Assembly (NCBI GenBank): GCA_903813345.2
Contig: CAIIXF020000296.1
Coordinates: 1 to 25,000 of the forward strand
DNA from: Owenia fusiformis
Lineage: Eukaryota; Annelida; Polychaeta; Sabellida; Oweniidae
Direction: 5' to 3'
DNA length: 25,000 nucleotides
The translations under genes were made by a program, and so were the position numbers. Numbering within the stretch: position 1 is the first letter of the stretch; each line of letters begins with the position of its first letter. This document shows, piece after piece, positions 8,690 to 20,579 of the stretch. Below the pieces are notes generated by a model. The model was not told the origin of the DNA, did not search any database, and was given only the letters and a program-made list of their open reading frames with translations.

Positions 8690-11600
8690 TATTTTCTATG
8701 TTGTTAGATGTTTGGACAGATTGTCTGCTGGAACAGTCCAAACAAATAAGATCATTTATTAATTTGGAGAAATTAAATATTGTATACTTTGAATCTTAGC
8801 TTTGATCGAGTAATTAACTTCACCATTTGATAAAGACATCATTGATATTTTGTCAGTTTCCGATTTTTTGTCCTATATCTTTAATTCTACCTTTAATAAC
8901 AGCCCAGATTTTTACTTGCAGTATCAAAGTTGCTCTGTCGATAAATAGATAGCGCTTCCATAATCCATCTATTTTCACTAATAATGTATGAAACGAGTTC
9001 AGAGCAGTATTCTTTTCTATGCTGTAAGATGTTGGGACAGATATTCTAGATACGTACTAAAGAAATGGGCATCAAGCCCTTTATTCTGAATCTAATTATT
9101 TCTTTAATTTCACAATGAAGTGGACATTATGTCTGGGCATCAAATATAATTTAGTAGTGTGTCCATTTAATGGATTTTTAATTGTGTTTGTACGAACAGA
9201 AAATGTTGATTTTCAATGTTTATTCCACCTAATAATCTGCCATATTTTAGACTTTTTGAGAAATGACTATTGAAAGGGATCTACATGTACTAATAGTCCT
9301 GTAATAAGCCTTAAGATCGCCCACACGGTATCAACTTCACCTCCAGATGTATGGTGTGTAGAGAAGTCACAATGCAGGACTTTTCAGATAATTGAAACTC
9401 ATGCATACCATATTTACTCAGCAATGGGGAAATTAGAATCTTTCTGAAAAGTTATTTCTAAGATACAGAAAACTTTATTTGAACATTTTAATTGCAGAAC
9501 TCTCCCTCTGATAAGTAAATGTCTCATAGTGAGGAGTTCAAGGTCAATGATGAATGCGTTAATTACTGTCGGCAGTTTCCCTTAAAATCACATATGAGGC
9601 GGCATCTTTTATGTTTCGAAATATATTTTTACTAGTGTTGCTTTCACTTATTCACTTAATGGTCGGGCAGTAAAAGACTATTTTGTGATATACTGTAAAT
9701 ACGTATTGAATGAAAAATATTCTATAGAGGATTTTTCTTCCTGTAAAACCTCCCAAAATCTAATCCATTAACACGGGTAGGTCCAGTAGAATTTACTGCG
9801 AAACTTCAGATGATGACAACTGAATTGCGTATGTAGTACTGAAGGAATTGACCAAATTTTTATAACTTCCTCCCGTTGAAGCACCACTATTTAAACAGAT
9901 CGTATTGGTAGATATAATAGCACTGAACATAGCATAGCTTGTTAAGCAACACACAACATTACCGTTCATTATTTATTTGGGATTACACAGGGGTCATTTT
10001 TCAAGAGAGTTTTTTTTGTATTTAAAGTTTTCTTTTGGATATATAATGAATAAACAAAAATATCATAAACTCTTTGATAGCAAGCACATTTCATATGGTT
10101 TCAACTTATATCAAAATGGACCATGGATTACGCAACAAATTAATAGTATTCTTTTACTTGTCAACTCCTGAAGAACAACATGAGCAATGAAGGTGTAATA
10201 AATGTGACAATTATTCAAGAAAATATGAACTAAAAAACGGACTCATATTCAAAAAAAGCAAGTAGAATAAATATGCCATGCTAATTACCTTTCAAGCAAT
10301 CTATTCGTTAATAGATCATCAGTCATAAACTTTAACGTTAATATTTTAAAATTTTTAAAGACCCCTGTTAGACCCTTCATTAAGTAAACGGTAATGTTGA
10401 CAGGTGCTCAACAGGTGAAAACGTATGTAGGTCGTAGGAATATTTGTTTTAACATTTAAACGTATCAAAAAGGGTGGTGAATCAGCGGGGGGAAACAGCT
10501 TAATTAAGGCTTATTTGAAAATTTTCTTGTTTTTAATTATTGATTTTTTGTTGACTGAAAACATGACTATTAGACTGAAAACATGACTATTAGACTGCAG
10601 TTTATGAAATAAATGAGGACAATGAATTCTACTATATTGTTAGAATTTATCTAGTTCTGTTAAAATGAATAAGATGGCAATAATAATATTTGAAAATAGA
10701 TGTTAAGTATTGAGATATTCTCCAAATGAGGATGTCAGTTTTTTATTTATTCATTTACTAATCAAATATATTACAAGTTGACCATGCGCTGTTATAGAAC
10801 CTCAATTGGTTTAATATCATTTTCAACTCAATACTCTTTAGAAATATGGAAATATATGGACTTCACATATTTCAATATTTTCTTTTCATCATTTCCCATT
10901 TGACGATGTTTTATAAACAAATAAAATAATATTGAAAATTGGTTATTGCCTAGTTTTGAGAAAATAGTGTTTGTTTATTCAAAATAGTTTTTAAGATTGG
11001 TTGGTGCAGTAACAACAGAATCCATGACAGATGTCACTTATCTCCATGAGGTACCCTCATTCGAAGACCATCTCACTTTTATGTTATAAGAAATCCGACT
11101 GACCTACATTTCACCCGATCATATATGTCACTATGTGTCTCCTTTTAAGTCTCTCCCGCTGTTAATTTACCATGGCTTCTTTATTTCTGTAAAAAATCAA
11201 TTCATACATCGTTGATTACGTTTTTATTTATGATTTCATTCAAATTATACAATTTAGTCATTGTCATTTGTTTGGATACCTAGCAATCGCTAGGCTATCA
11301 GAGTAATATTTTACGACCCATAATAGCTATTGACTTCTAAAAAATGAACAATAAGTAAAACTTGCTTGCTATTGACAAAATCTCAATTGTAGAGTTGTAG
11401 TAATCATAATATTGTAAAGGGAAAGCTCAATTGCATGAGCTCAGTCATAACGTGAGGGTTTACCATGATATAAATCTATATTTTTCAATTACCTAAATCA
11501 ATACAGATCCGCAACACCCTTGACACATCTCATGGAACGATCATATTTTAGAAAAAATAAATCTGGGCGACCTATACCTTAACTAATTGCTTTCATTGCC

Positions 11601-11780
11601 CTATGCTGTAGAAAACTTTCTACCTAATGGAATTGAACCTTACCCAGCCAAGCGTTTATCGTATAACTAAGATATATCAATTCGGTTTATTAATCAAAAT
11701 CGAGCGTTCATGAATGAAGGGATGAAGAGGTTCAGACCAACCTGACAAGGCAATCTAGCTGCATGATTTTTCACTGCACG
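8690..11780. other. AT-rich intergenic region
   Basis: Three kilobases without a supported gene, between the methyltransferase stop and the CNBD2-like upstream region. Features seen: a diverged pair of segments near 8690-8722 and 9009-9041, both reading approximately TTTTCTATG.TGT.AGATGTT.GGACAGA, and the 20-bp tandem duplication at 10553-10592. The 64-codon frame at 9977-10171 has no motif. No tRNA or rRNA was noticed. Confidence 0.5.
10553..10592. repeat. 20-bp unit in exact tandem duplication
   Basis: GACTGAAAACATGACTATTA occurs twice head to tail, and the first five bases start a third time. Exact identity suggests a recent slippage event. Confidence 0.9.
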
Positions 11781-11793
11781 GTTGCTAAGGAAC
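11781..11793. promoter_or_regulatory. Candidate RFX X-box
   Basis: GTTGCTAAGGAAC fits the RFX consensus RYYNYY-N(1-3)-RRNRAC at every position with a one-base spacer. It lies 333 bp before the start codon of the CNBD2-like gene. RFX factors drive ciliary genes in animals, and CNBD2/CRIS1 acts in sperm, so the location is sensible. The motif is degenerate enough to arise by chance, so the call rests on position plus gene identity. Confidence 0.45.
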
Positions 11794-12125
11794 ACCAGGG
11801 GGTTACTTTTTATAAGTTATATCAAGTTATCATAATTTGAATAATTAAGTTATCGTAAACTGAATAAAACAGAAATCGTGAAGATCGGATAGAAATAGCA
11901 AGTCTGTATTGAACCAGTGATAAAGCAGTTGAGTTATCAGAATCATATAAATCATTTGGAAAGCTTGTTATAAGTCATAAGTAGAAATAAAAGATCAATC
12001 GATAGCAACATGACAGTTCCCTATCAGTCGGAGAAAACCCCATTGAAATAGTGATAGCACACCTTATTGGAAATATACAATATACAAGATAGAGGAGGAG
12101 CATTTGTAAATAGAGATAGCCTGCA

Positions 12126-15100
12126 ATGTCTCTTATGTATGAAAACGTCGTCAAGGTAATTTCAAAATTACCCAGTGAACGACACGACGAGGATATAGAG
12201 ATACTGTTGCCATGGTTTCGGAAAAAGTCTGATTTGTTTCGGAATGTGAAATCAGGTGAGTGGAAATTTTCCCTTTTATGGTGAGCTTTTGTGATAACTT
12301 ATCAGGGCATTCCAACATTAAATATATTGCGAAACGGTGATCTGAAATAAGAACCTATTGACATATTTTTGTTAATGGTCAATAATAGTTAATGACTTGA
12401 CTTTATTTTATTTTAATGGATAGTATAACAAACGGTGCAGACTTTTCCCGTCTACATATAAGTAAATGCTACTTTCTAATTATCTAGTCCTTTTTGTTCT
12501 TGTTAGAAGTCATTACTTTTCTGACTAATTCAAGGAGGGGAATGATCGATTTGATCTATCAGAATCGTTTAAATACATTTTAAGGTTGAAAAATTCAGAT
12601 GGACATTATTTCCCTTTCCAAAATATTGCGTTGTCAAGCTGGCATTTTTAAAGCAAGGTTAAACATAAGGTTAATCTTCAATTCAAAAATGGTCTTAAGT
12701 AATTTTTAATTTTTCTTTAAGATATCATCAAGGATATACTGAGAGAATGCAGATTTATAAACCGTGAAGAAAATGATGTAGTTATAAAACAAGGTGAACG
12801 CGGAGATTGGTAAGTTTCTGATTGACACAAACATTCCCGACAATCCTCATCCACCACAACATATAAGTATATATGTGACAGCACTTAAACATGTATGTAG
12901 TTACATACATGTTTAAGTGCTGTCACATATATTTCATTGCAACGGAAACTGACAGAGGAGACCCTGTACCGTTCGTTCAAGTTCTATAAACTATATGTAC
13001 TTGTACTTCAACTTTTTATGCTCGTCCTGGTGGAGATTGGAAGGTATGCCACGATGGCATAAATATAAGTAATCGTACGTGCATGTGATCCATCTTATAC
13101 TAATGGGCAATATATGATTCTTGAGTCTATTTGAGTATAATTTATTTATAGAATAAATCATGGATTTATTCCAAGCATATCATACAAGACTTGTCCTGAT
13201 GTGTACAAGTATATTTGCCGTCGTGCCTTAACCGGAAATTAATTACTTTTCCCGTCACATTTATTTACACACAGTCTAAAAACCGATCGAAATATTCATA
13301 TCCGTATAGATTTGATTTGTTTTTTGTTATATTATATCGCCGAGGACATTGACCATGTGTTTGATGTTGGTTCGGTTAACATAAATAATCATACGGTTTG
13401 GTTTTGACATACGATATAATTTTGCAATTAGTTAGCTTTTGCCTATCCTAGTCTTTTACCTTATTTGCTTTCTAGATTTTCTATTCTGGAAACTGAATTA
13501 TTATACACGGTCGTATATACAAAAACAGGTGCGGCCAATACTTCCATGGAAATATAAATCTTTGAATGTTCACTTACTTGAATTCTTATTTCCCTTACTT
13601 CAAAATCATGGCATATATTTGAATAGAAGAACTATTTTTATTCCATAATTTCGTTTTGTGGAATGGTTTGGTGGATGTTTTTTTGCTATTCGTAATCGAT
13701 ATGGTAAGTTCACATGGTAACTTGAATTGTAATAATCTATTTGTTTTCTGTCCGTCCGTCCATCTGTCAACTGAAATGTTATAGCCCGGTGTAACATTAA
13801 CGTCCGGGGGTACCCATACCTACCCATACACGGTGACCAAATTCGGTTCTTTAGTTTATTTAATAATTTATTTCATATGTTAAGATAAAATCATATGATT
13901 TTTGGCGCTATTGGAGTACACATAAATGAATCGAACTACCAATTAGATTGGTTCATTACAGTACAATACGTATAGGATATCCTATGATTTTGAGAGATAT
14001 CATTTTTATCCACGAGTTGATATCAATATCTGGACGAGTGAGCGTAGCGAATGAGTATTGTTGTGGCCTGGTGGAAGGTCGTAGTATGCAAACTAGGAGA
14101 ATACTATTCATTTTTACATCGGTATCCTTGAATTGCAATGGTAGCCTACCCAAACCTTCATCCAGTTATCAAATGGCACTTCATGCTGTTTTGGTAATTG
14201 GTCATAGCCACTTAGATTTTTATTTTCTTGATATTCAATGTACTATGTTCACGTATATTGTAAGAGCCATTAATATCATTGTTTACAATAGCGCTGTTTC
14301 TATACAAGTACAAATGTTCCTGTGTTGAGAAACAGTAAAAAGTTCTAGTATCGATCATCTATGAGAGTTATAGATGATACTAGTACTTCCTTGTACCATC
14401 TTAAGAGTAAAGGTTAGTTAACAATTGAACATTAACATTGAGTTATATTTAACTTGGTATCACAATATTTCTGTTAAAGAAATTAGATAAAGAACAAAGA
14501 GACTGGGCTATACTAATATTTACGTAATAGGAGAAAAACAACTTTCAATAATAAAACCAACTGATTCATCGTATTTGTTTACTACTCCATTAGATATTAT
14601 CATTAATTATCACACGTGATATCGTATCAACTAAATTACTCCAAGATTGTCGATAAATCGTCTAAATATTCCGGACGCATGGGTTAAGACATCATTTTCT
14701 AAAATTTATTTCGATCATTTATTTGAAGATACATGTACTTCATCTCACGGCGATGTAAAACTATGTTCCATACTTGCATCATTTTGAAAACAGACATCAG
14801 ACATTATCCACTTAGTTCTTTTTTAAAGAATTTTCATACCGACGGCCTCATGTACGGAAATAGACAGTTTCTCTTTTCATTAGACTGTTATTTGGCATGG
14901 TTATACTTCCAGTTTCTTTTTTATCAATAAATTGTATTATACAAATTACATGTACATGTTCTTACATTACACTATTTCCAGTTTCTACATAATCCTTCGT
15001 GGTTCGGTTAGCGTTTACATCAACACACAGCTAGCTGAGCAAGACGATGACACCGATGCGTCCATCCACGGTGACCAGGGTCTCCAGATCCCCGGGGATA

Positions 15101-18100
15101 ATGTTCAGATTCCCGGGCATAACGGAATGCATCAACCCGGGTATCACGGATCGGACACTTCCCGGGAATCCACAATTCGAGTTGAGCTCCATCACCAGAA
15201 TTCAATTGATGATATTCCAGAGATGATACGGAACATGAAAGCGACGGAGAAAGCAAATTACGGACATTTCGTAAACAATTTAGGTAGCACGGTGGACTAG
15301 TTTTTACATTTTTATGTCCCCACCACATAGTGTGGGGCGATATTGTCGGCCTAGGCACGTCCGTTTGCCTGTCTGTCCGTCTGTCCGTCCGCTACAGATA
15401 TCACCTTCAAATTTTCAGGGATAAATTATGAGTGCATACAGATGTGGATGAAAAAAAATTTAACTTGATACCTACTGTACTTCCTGTCGGCCATTTTGAG
15501 GGCAAATGCTAAAATCCTTGTCTGCAAACTTTAAGAAAAACGGCTTCACAGTTGCTTTTAAAACGTTAACATCTTAATTGTTCAGCTCACTTCATTCTAC
15601 ATCTGATTAGGTTTTGAACCTGTTAGCTCAGTCATGTCAGCCATTTTGAATGTCTTAAGAAAAGTTAATGTGCGATAATAGTAAGTATCATATTGAATGG
15701 TGTTTTTGAGTTTTCATACTTTAACCATCTAGTACCTTTATAAATAATTGGGGTTTTCCGTCCTAAAATCTTGTCTGTAAAGTCTTGTCTACGCGTTTTC
15801 AGGTGAACCGTTTTGGTAGATCAATTTCAAATTTTCATGGATGATTCTTAGTATAAAAATCTAGATTTTTTGGCATTCTGGGTAAATGTCAAGGCAGCCA
15901 TTTTGGATTTCCCGTCCTAAAATCTTGTCTGTAAAGTCTTGTCTATGCATTTCCAGGTGAACCGTTCGGTAGATCAATTTCAAATTTTCAGGTATGGTTC
16001 TTAGTATGAAAATCTAGATCTGATTAGTTTTTGGCATTCTGGATAAATGTCAAAGCAGCCATTTTGGATTTTCCGTCTTAAAATCTTGCCTGTAAAGTCT
16101 TGTCTACGCGTTTTTAGGTGAACCGTTTGGTAGATCAATTTCAAATTTTCAGGGGGGGGTTCTTAGTATGAAACTCTAGAATTAACTAAATTTTTGGCAT
16201 TCTGGGTAAATTTAAAGGTGGCCATTTTAGATTTTCCGTCCTCAAATTGTCTCAGTAAAGTCTTGTCTACTCATTTTCAGGATAACCATTTGACAGGATC
16301 ACCCATTGGTGGGGACATTTTGTACACATGTGTGTTCTTGTTATATTTTTCAAATATGTCATTGTTGTCGACGTATTTCGTTAAGGTCTGTTGAGGTCTA
16401 GATGTCAGATAGAATTTTACATAAATCAATACATTTATTTCTTTAGCCTTTTTAATCTATCATTTCGGAACAGATATAAACATTTAATAGCGTGTCTTGT
16501 CAGTGCTGTCACGCAAGGATACCAATGATGTCGTAATTAAGCCGTAAATCCAGAGCAGAAATAGAATCATTTAGATAAACTTGCTGATTGATCGTATGAC
16601 AAAATAAGTTCAACTTTAACCCTCGTCATATCTGAAATCACGGCCATGTTTTTATTCTCCAAAACCTCTAGATCTAGTTTTCCGTTGTTTGGCTTGTGTT
16701 CAAAGTTAATCTCATCCATATTTTCGTGACTCCATGTCTCCTCTTTTTCAGGGGCTGGAAAGAGTTTTGGCGAGCTTGCTCTTATATCAAAGGACTGCAT
16801 ACGAAATGCCTCGATTATTGCAACAGGAGAGACTGTAGACCTTCTCGTTGTACATCGGACTTTATATAACAGGTAAATAATTGTTGATCGCTCTAAACAT
16901 TAACAGTATATTGTGAATCATTCACTTGTATCACCTATTCATCAATATGTCTGATTCATCATTTATGTATATATGTGCATTGTCATTGTTGGTTAGAATA
17001 AAAGTTAATCGTTTTATTAATAGGTGTCTCAAACAGGCGCAATTACAAGAATTTCAAGAAAAGACAGAGTTCGTCAACAAGTCACCTTTATTCAGTAACT
17101 GGCAACCGAAGCATCGAAAACACATGGCGATGAGTCTTGAGAAACAGAACTATGAGTACGAAGCGCATATAAATAAACAGGGGGACTCAGTCGTAGGCAT
17201 CCATTTCATAAACAAGTAAGGATATTTGTGACAACAAGAATTTTCCAGTTGATAATATTGTTTCATACATTAGATCTCCCGACTAGTCCACTGATAATCA
17301 ATGTATTCCCAAACTGAGATTAATCATTAAGTATTCACTTATGCCTCAGTCACATTTGATCTACGGCAACCGTACGGCGGCCGTAGCCTCCCAAGTTCGA
17401 GAGACAAATGAAGCATAAAATATAGGGATAAGTAGTACGATGGAGACTTTCTATATACGTACGGCAGCCGCCGTACGCCCGCCATACAGCAAACGTAACT
17501 GAGGCTTTACTTCATATACGTACTAGTTATTGTTATCTTATTGCACAATCAACCTTTTTGGTGATTCAGAGGTCAGGCAAGATTGTACACAGACGCGTCT
17601 CTGCACCCTGCGCAGTTTCCGAATCTCAATCCCTTCGAGGACAATAATACAAGGAACATCCAGAAACACATTTCAAGAAAAAACAACTCAACAGGTGTTG
17701 ACACATCTAAAGAGTCAGTGGATGATGAGAAGCAGGTTGGGTGTGGCGTCACCGTCATACAAAGACGCAGGGAGGGCTACGTGGCTGCAGAACAACGAGT
17801 TCATAACAGACAGACAGAACTATGTTATATAGGGCCACAAGAAGCAATAGGTGAGTTGGCCAAATTTAAAAAACAGAATATCTTACTGAAGACTATTAAA
17901 AATATTTGATAATTTTTACATTAACATTAAAACGTTTATAAAAAGGATCGGTATTTATTTGAAAGGTTTGTATGGTAGACACTATTATTACCTGTATAGC
18001 CTGATCAAAAATGCAAATGTATATATTCAAATTATACTAATATGTAATGGTGTTCCAGATGATACCGAGGTTGCCATGGACCTAACGACATATGCACATT

Positions 18101-20500
18101 CTGCATGCTGTACCCAAGACACTGAAGTTTTCTTCCTAAACTTGAAAAACTATGAACGTTTAGTTGTTAAACGAAACAACCGAACTGTACAACTGTTAAA
18201 AGATAGCATAGAAACAAAGTTAAAATGTCGGTTATCCAGACTAGCTGATTTCCAGATCCCACTTTTAAGGTATTTGTACTTCAAATTGAAATCACGTGAT
18301 ATGCTGATGACATTAAAGAACGAGGTAGAGGATAATCACATGACTAAGTTTGATCCACCGAGGGGACCAATGGTAGACCAGTTTGGACCAGGGTCGGTGT
18401 TTCATCGAATACGCATGCGTGACAAACGCAGACGATACAGGGATGCAATAAACAAAGGACTTGCCCCTAAGTTTGCTGGTGTGAATTTGGCTAAGAAGCA
18501 AATTATGGACAGCCACCAGGATGGCTTAAATCATCATCTAGAACCCAATACCAATTCAAATCTAAATGGTTCCAAGCAAGATGTAACAAAATTAGAATCA
18601 GGAGCCTATTTGTCTAAATCGACACCTGAAAGAATGACAGAGTATGACTTGAGACGAATATTTGATGACGAGCAAGCCAAAGTTGTTAATGCTCATCAAT
18701 CTGATACAGCATTGGTGTCGCTGGAAGAACGAATCAAACGGTGGCTTTTGCATGCTGATGGAAAGGAACCAAAAACAGTTCCAAAACTTAAACGGTTCCA
18801 TCTACAAGTATGTTCAATTGCTTTTACCTTTTTGTATTTTCTAGATAGCTAGTTCTTATTAAAGAATGTATTATTTAACTTTCGTGTGTTTCCAATTGAA
18901 CTGTATCCTTTTTTTAATTTGCCATCATAACAGAATCTTATTGATGTTTTGATATGGTGCTACTTGAATATACTTAGGCCTAAAATGTTTAACAAATGAT
19001 TACCATAGCTCATTCAATTTACTCCAAGGAGACCAGTCCAAAATTGAGGCCAGGTGCAAGGGTTTTGTTTGACAAATCAGGGACTCAGCAAGCCACAATT
19101 TATGCAACACTGTCAGACGATGATGAAGCATATCAACCAAAACAACCCAAAGATCTGAAAAGAATAGCACTTGCAAACAAATATAAATCACTCTCAGATG
19201 GGCATCTAAGTAGTGATTCTGATTCAGGTATTGTATACATGTACATGTATCAATGCAGATTTTAATGTAAAACTTCTATTTTAGAGTAATGTGCCATGCG
19301 TGAATGATCAGTTTTATTGTAGAACCATTTATTGTAATATGACGACTCTGCCATCTATACATCTATGTGTTTTATAGCCTCATACATTTGATATTATCAA
19401 TGTTTTACCTTTTTGTTTCTTTGAATGATTTATTTGCTTTAGTTTGTGAAAGTTTTATTTCGTGTACTGAACCAAGTATATGTTGTTAGATTATTTGTAA
19501 TTTGGTAACTTAGTAACCAGCCTAGGGGTATGGTTTTTTCTGATCTCATGAACTTTGTTGTTTTAAGTTATTTTTATTTCGAATATATTATGTTATGTAC
19601 ATGTATATGCTTTATGTTATGTATCTGCATTATGTCGGTAGACTTAGATGAGTGTCAGTCCGATATCATCAGGAAACCAAGACGAAGAACCGAACGAGCA
19701 AGTAAAACAAAAGAAACTTATCACCTGAGGTTCTCTGAAGCCTTGACATTGGCACTTACGAAACGGGTAGGTCTTAGAGGAAAACTTTAATTATCACCCT
19801 TACGTGTGTATCTCATTAATTCATATTAGATCGTCTCATTCATTTTTAGTTGTGGTATATTCTCTTTTGTTAATTATTCTAGTATTTATTGGACTGCACA
19901 CTTTAACAGGATATTGTACTAGATGTTACCAAAGTTTTAATTACCATTTATAGAAGCAATAAGTTCTTGGTTCTTAAAGTTATTTTAGTTGATCTTGGAG
20001 AGGGATTTTAGCAAGCCCTCTTTTAGAGAAAAGAACTGTCCAGTACGATATATGATTGATTTATATATTAATATGCCCTTTTGGCACATGTGTTTGCATG
20101 ATACAAACAATGCCCCTTCCTCAGGCTTTAATTTTATATGACATACGCATTTCCAACTACTCCATTGCTTCTTTGTTTGAACATTTGTTGATTTCTAGTT
20201 GATTGTATTGTGCATCTGTCTCGTGTGTTACTGTTGTCTTCTTTTTTCTTTTTTTATTCACCAAAAAGAAATGTATACAACTAACATGAAATTTTGTTTG
20301 TCACTCTATGGGGAATTGCGCTCTATTATGATTTTATGAATTCTAATGTAATAACAAAATAAAATTACAATTACAAAATTCTTAATTTTTAGCTGCGACC
20401 AAATCACCAGTACACCACAGAAGAATACAACTCACTCCGGGACAAACTTCGATTAAAAGAAAAGACCGCCACACCACGATCAATGGGAATATTACATTAA
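12126..20500 (+). CDS. CNBD2: CNBD2/CRIS1-like protein with two cyclic-nucleotide-binding domains (10 exons, spliced)
   Basis: Hand-joined exons: 12126-12255, 12722-12809, 14982-15283, 16752-16872, 17024-17215, 17570-17850, 18059-18807, 19029-19227, 19642-19766, 20393-20500. All introns are GT-AG and every junction keeps phase, giving 764 residues and TAA. An in-frame TAG at 12117-12119 supports the start. cNBD 1 (about 40-215): VVIKQGERGDCFYIILRGSV at 63-82, then an Asp/Gly/Pro-rich insert (about 88-172), then the phosphate-binding cassette GKSFGELALI (176-185) with RNASII (191-196), including the Glu and Arg that contact the ribose and phosphate. cNBD 2 (about 230-410): SPLFSNW, then INKQGDSVVGIHFINKGQARLY, a polar loop of about 85 residues, then TEVFFLNLKNYERL (393-406), with no FGE cassette. 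The tail has a basic stretch (RIRMRDKRRRYR, 488-499) and an acidic DSDSD region. In mammals CNBD2 (CRIS1) binds cAMP and is needed for sperm flagellar function. Orthology is inferred from domain architecture. Longer than human CNBD2 (about 576 residues). Confidence 0.85.
12869..12932. repeat. Perfect 31-bp inverted repeat, 2-base centre
   Basis: Arms 12869-12899 and 12902-12932 are exact reverse complements around GT. The arm reads ATATATGTGACAGCACTT and continues into AAACATGTATGTA. There is no mismatch over 31 pairs. It lies 60 bp into intron 2 of the CNBD2-like gene. Confidence 0.95.
14345..14383. repeat. Fold-back with small bulge
   Basis: CTAGTATCGATCATCTAT (14345-14362) faces ATAGATGATACTAG (14370-14383) around GAGAGTT. 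The left arm carries four extra bases (CGAT or equivalent), so the stem is 14 bp with one bulge. It lies within intron 2 of the CNBD2-like gene. Confidence 0.75.
15284..16751 (+). other. Intron 3 of the CNBD2-like gene
   Basis: Runs from GTAGCA to the CTTTTTCAG acceptor. Its first part (about 15315-15400) holds a CCCCACCACATAGTGTGGGG hairpin followed by GTCTGTCCGTCTGTCCGTCC, a repeat type often met in bivalve DNA (recalled). The middle is the 155-163 bp tandem array. The minus-strand frame 16567-16800 crosses into exon 4 and is not considered coding. Confidence 0.7.
15757..16290. repeat. Tandem satellite, unit about 155-163 bp, three full copies plus a partial
   Basis: The block CGTCCTAAAATCTTGTCTGT starts near 15758, 15912, 16073 and, in diverged form, 16236. 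Each unit continues with AAAGTCTTGTCTA.GC, GGTGAACCGTT.GGTAGATC, CAATTTCAAATTTTCA and ends with GCCATTTTGGATTT. A more distant relative (AAAATCCTTGTCTG) is near 15511, so the array may once have started earlier. It lies within intron 3 of the CNBD2-like gene. Confidence 0.85.
17343..17505. mobile_element. MITE with imperfect terminal inverted repeats
   Basis: GCCTCAGTCACATTTG at 17343-17358 and the reverse complement of the right end, GCCTCAGTTACGTTTG (17490-17505), differ at two positions. Inward similarity continues through CCGTACGGCGGC for about 45 bp on each side. The element is 163 bp, GC-rich compared with its surroundings, non-coding, and lies in intron 5 of the CNBD2-like gene. A clear target duplication was not found. 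The superfamily is unknown. Confidence 0.75.
20060..20388 (+). mobile_element. Possible 3' tail of a non-LTR retrotransposon in intron 9
   Basis: A T-rich, non-coding segment that ends AATAAAATTACAATTACAAAA (about 20357-20377), that is, a polyadenylation-like signal followed by short ATTACA repeats as found at the 3' ends of CR1-type LINEs. It stops a few bases before the polypyrimidine tract and acceptor of the last CNBD2-like exon. No coding part is present and the 5' limit is a guess. Confidence 0.35.
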
Positions 20501-20579
20501 AGTAGACAACTGTCCACATACTTGGACTTCAACTCATTCCACGACTCATTTTTCTCGTTATACGTCTATAATCTAGCCA

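Larger units (their letters stand above)
12810..14981 (+). other. Intron 2 of the CNBD2-like gene (2.2 kb)
   Basis: Long intron between a GTAAGT donor and the TTTCCAG acceptor. It contains the 31-bp palindrome at 12869-12932, a fold-back at 14345-14383 and a TGTCCGTCCGTCC simple repeat near 13748. The frames at 13439-13648 and 13948-14328 have no motif and are not considered genes. An alternative exon here is not excluded, but exons 2 and 3 join perfectly across the cNBD motif without one. Confidence 0.75.

Noticed and set aside
12204-12218. GTTGCCATGG resembling a second X-box
   Set aside because: It lies inside exon 1 coding for Leu-Pro-Trp, and the second half does not fit the consensus.
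12869-12932. microRNA precursor
   Set aside because: The stem is perfect and the loop is two bases, unlike animal pre-miRNAs with mismatches and larger loops.
15757-16290. CRISPR-like array
   Set aside because: The whole unit of about 155-163 bp repeats, with no short constant repeat and unique spacers, and it lies in an animal intron.
16567-16800. 77-codon minus-strand frame
   Set aside because: It overlaps exon 4 of the CNBD2-like gene, which has the cyclic-nucleotide cassette on the plus strand.
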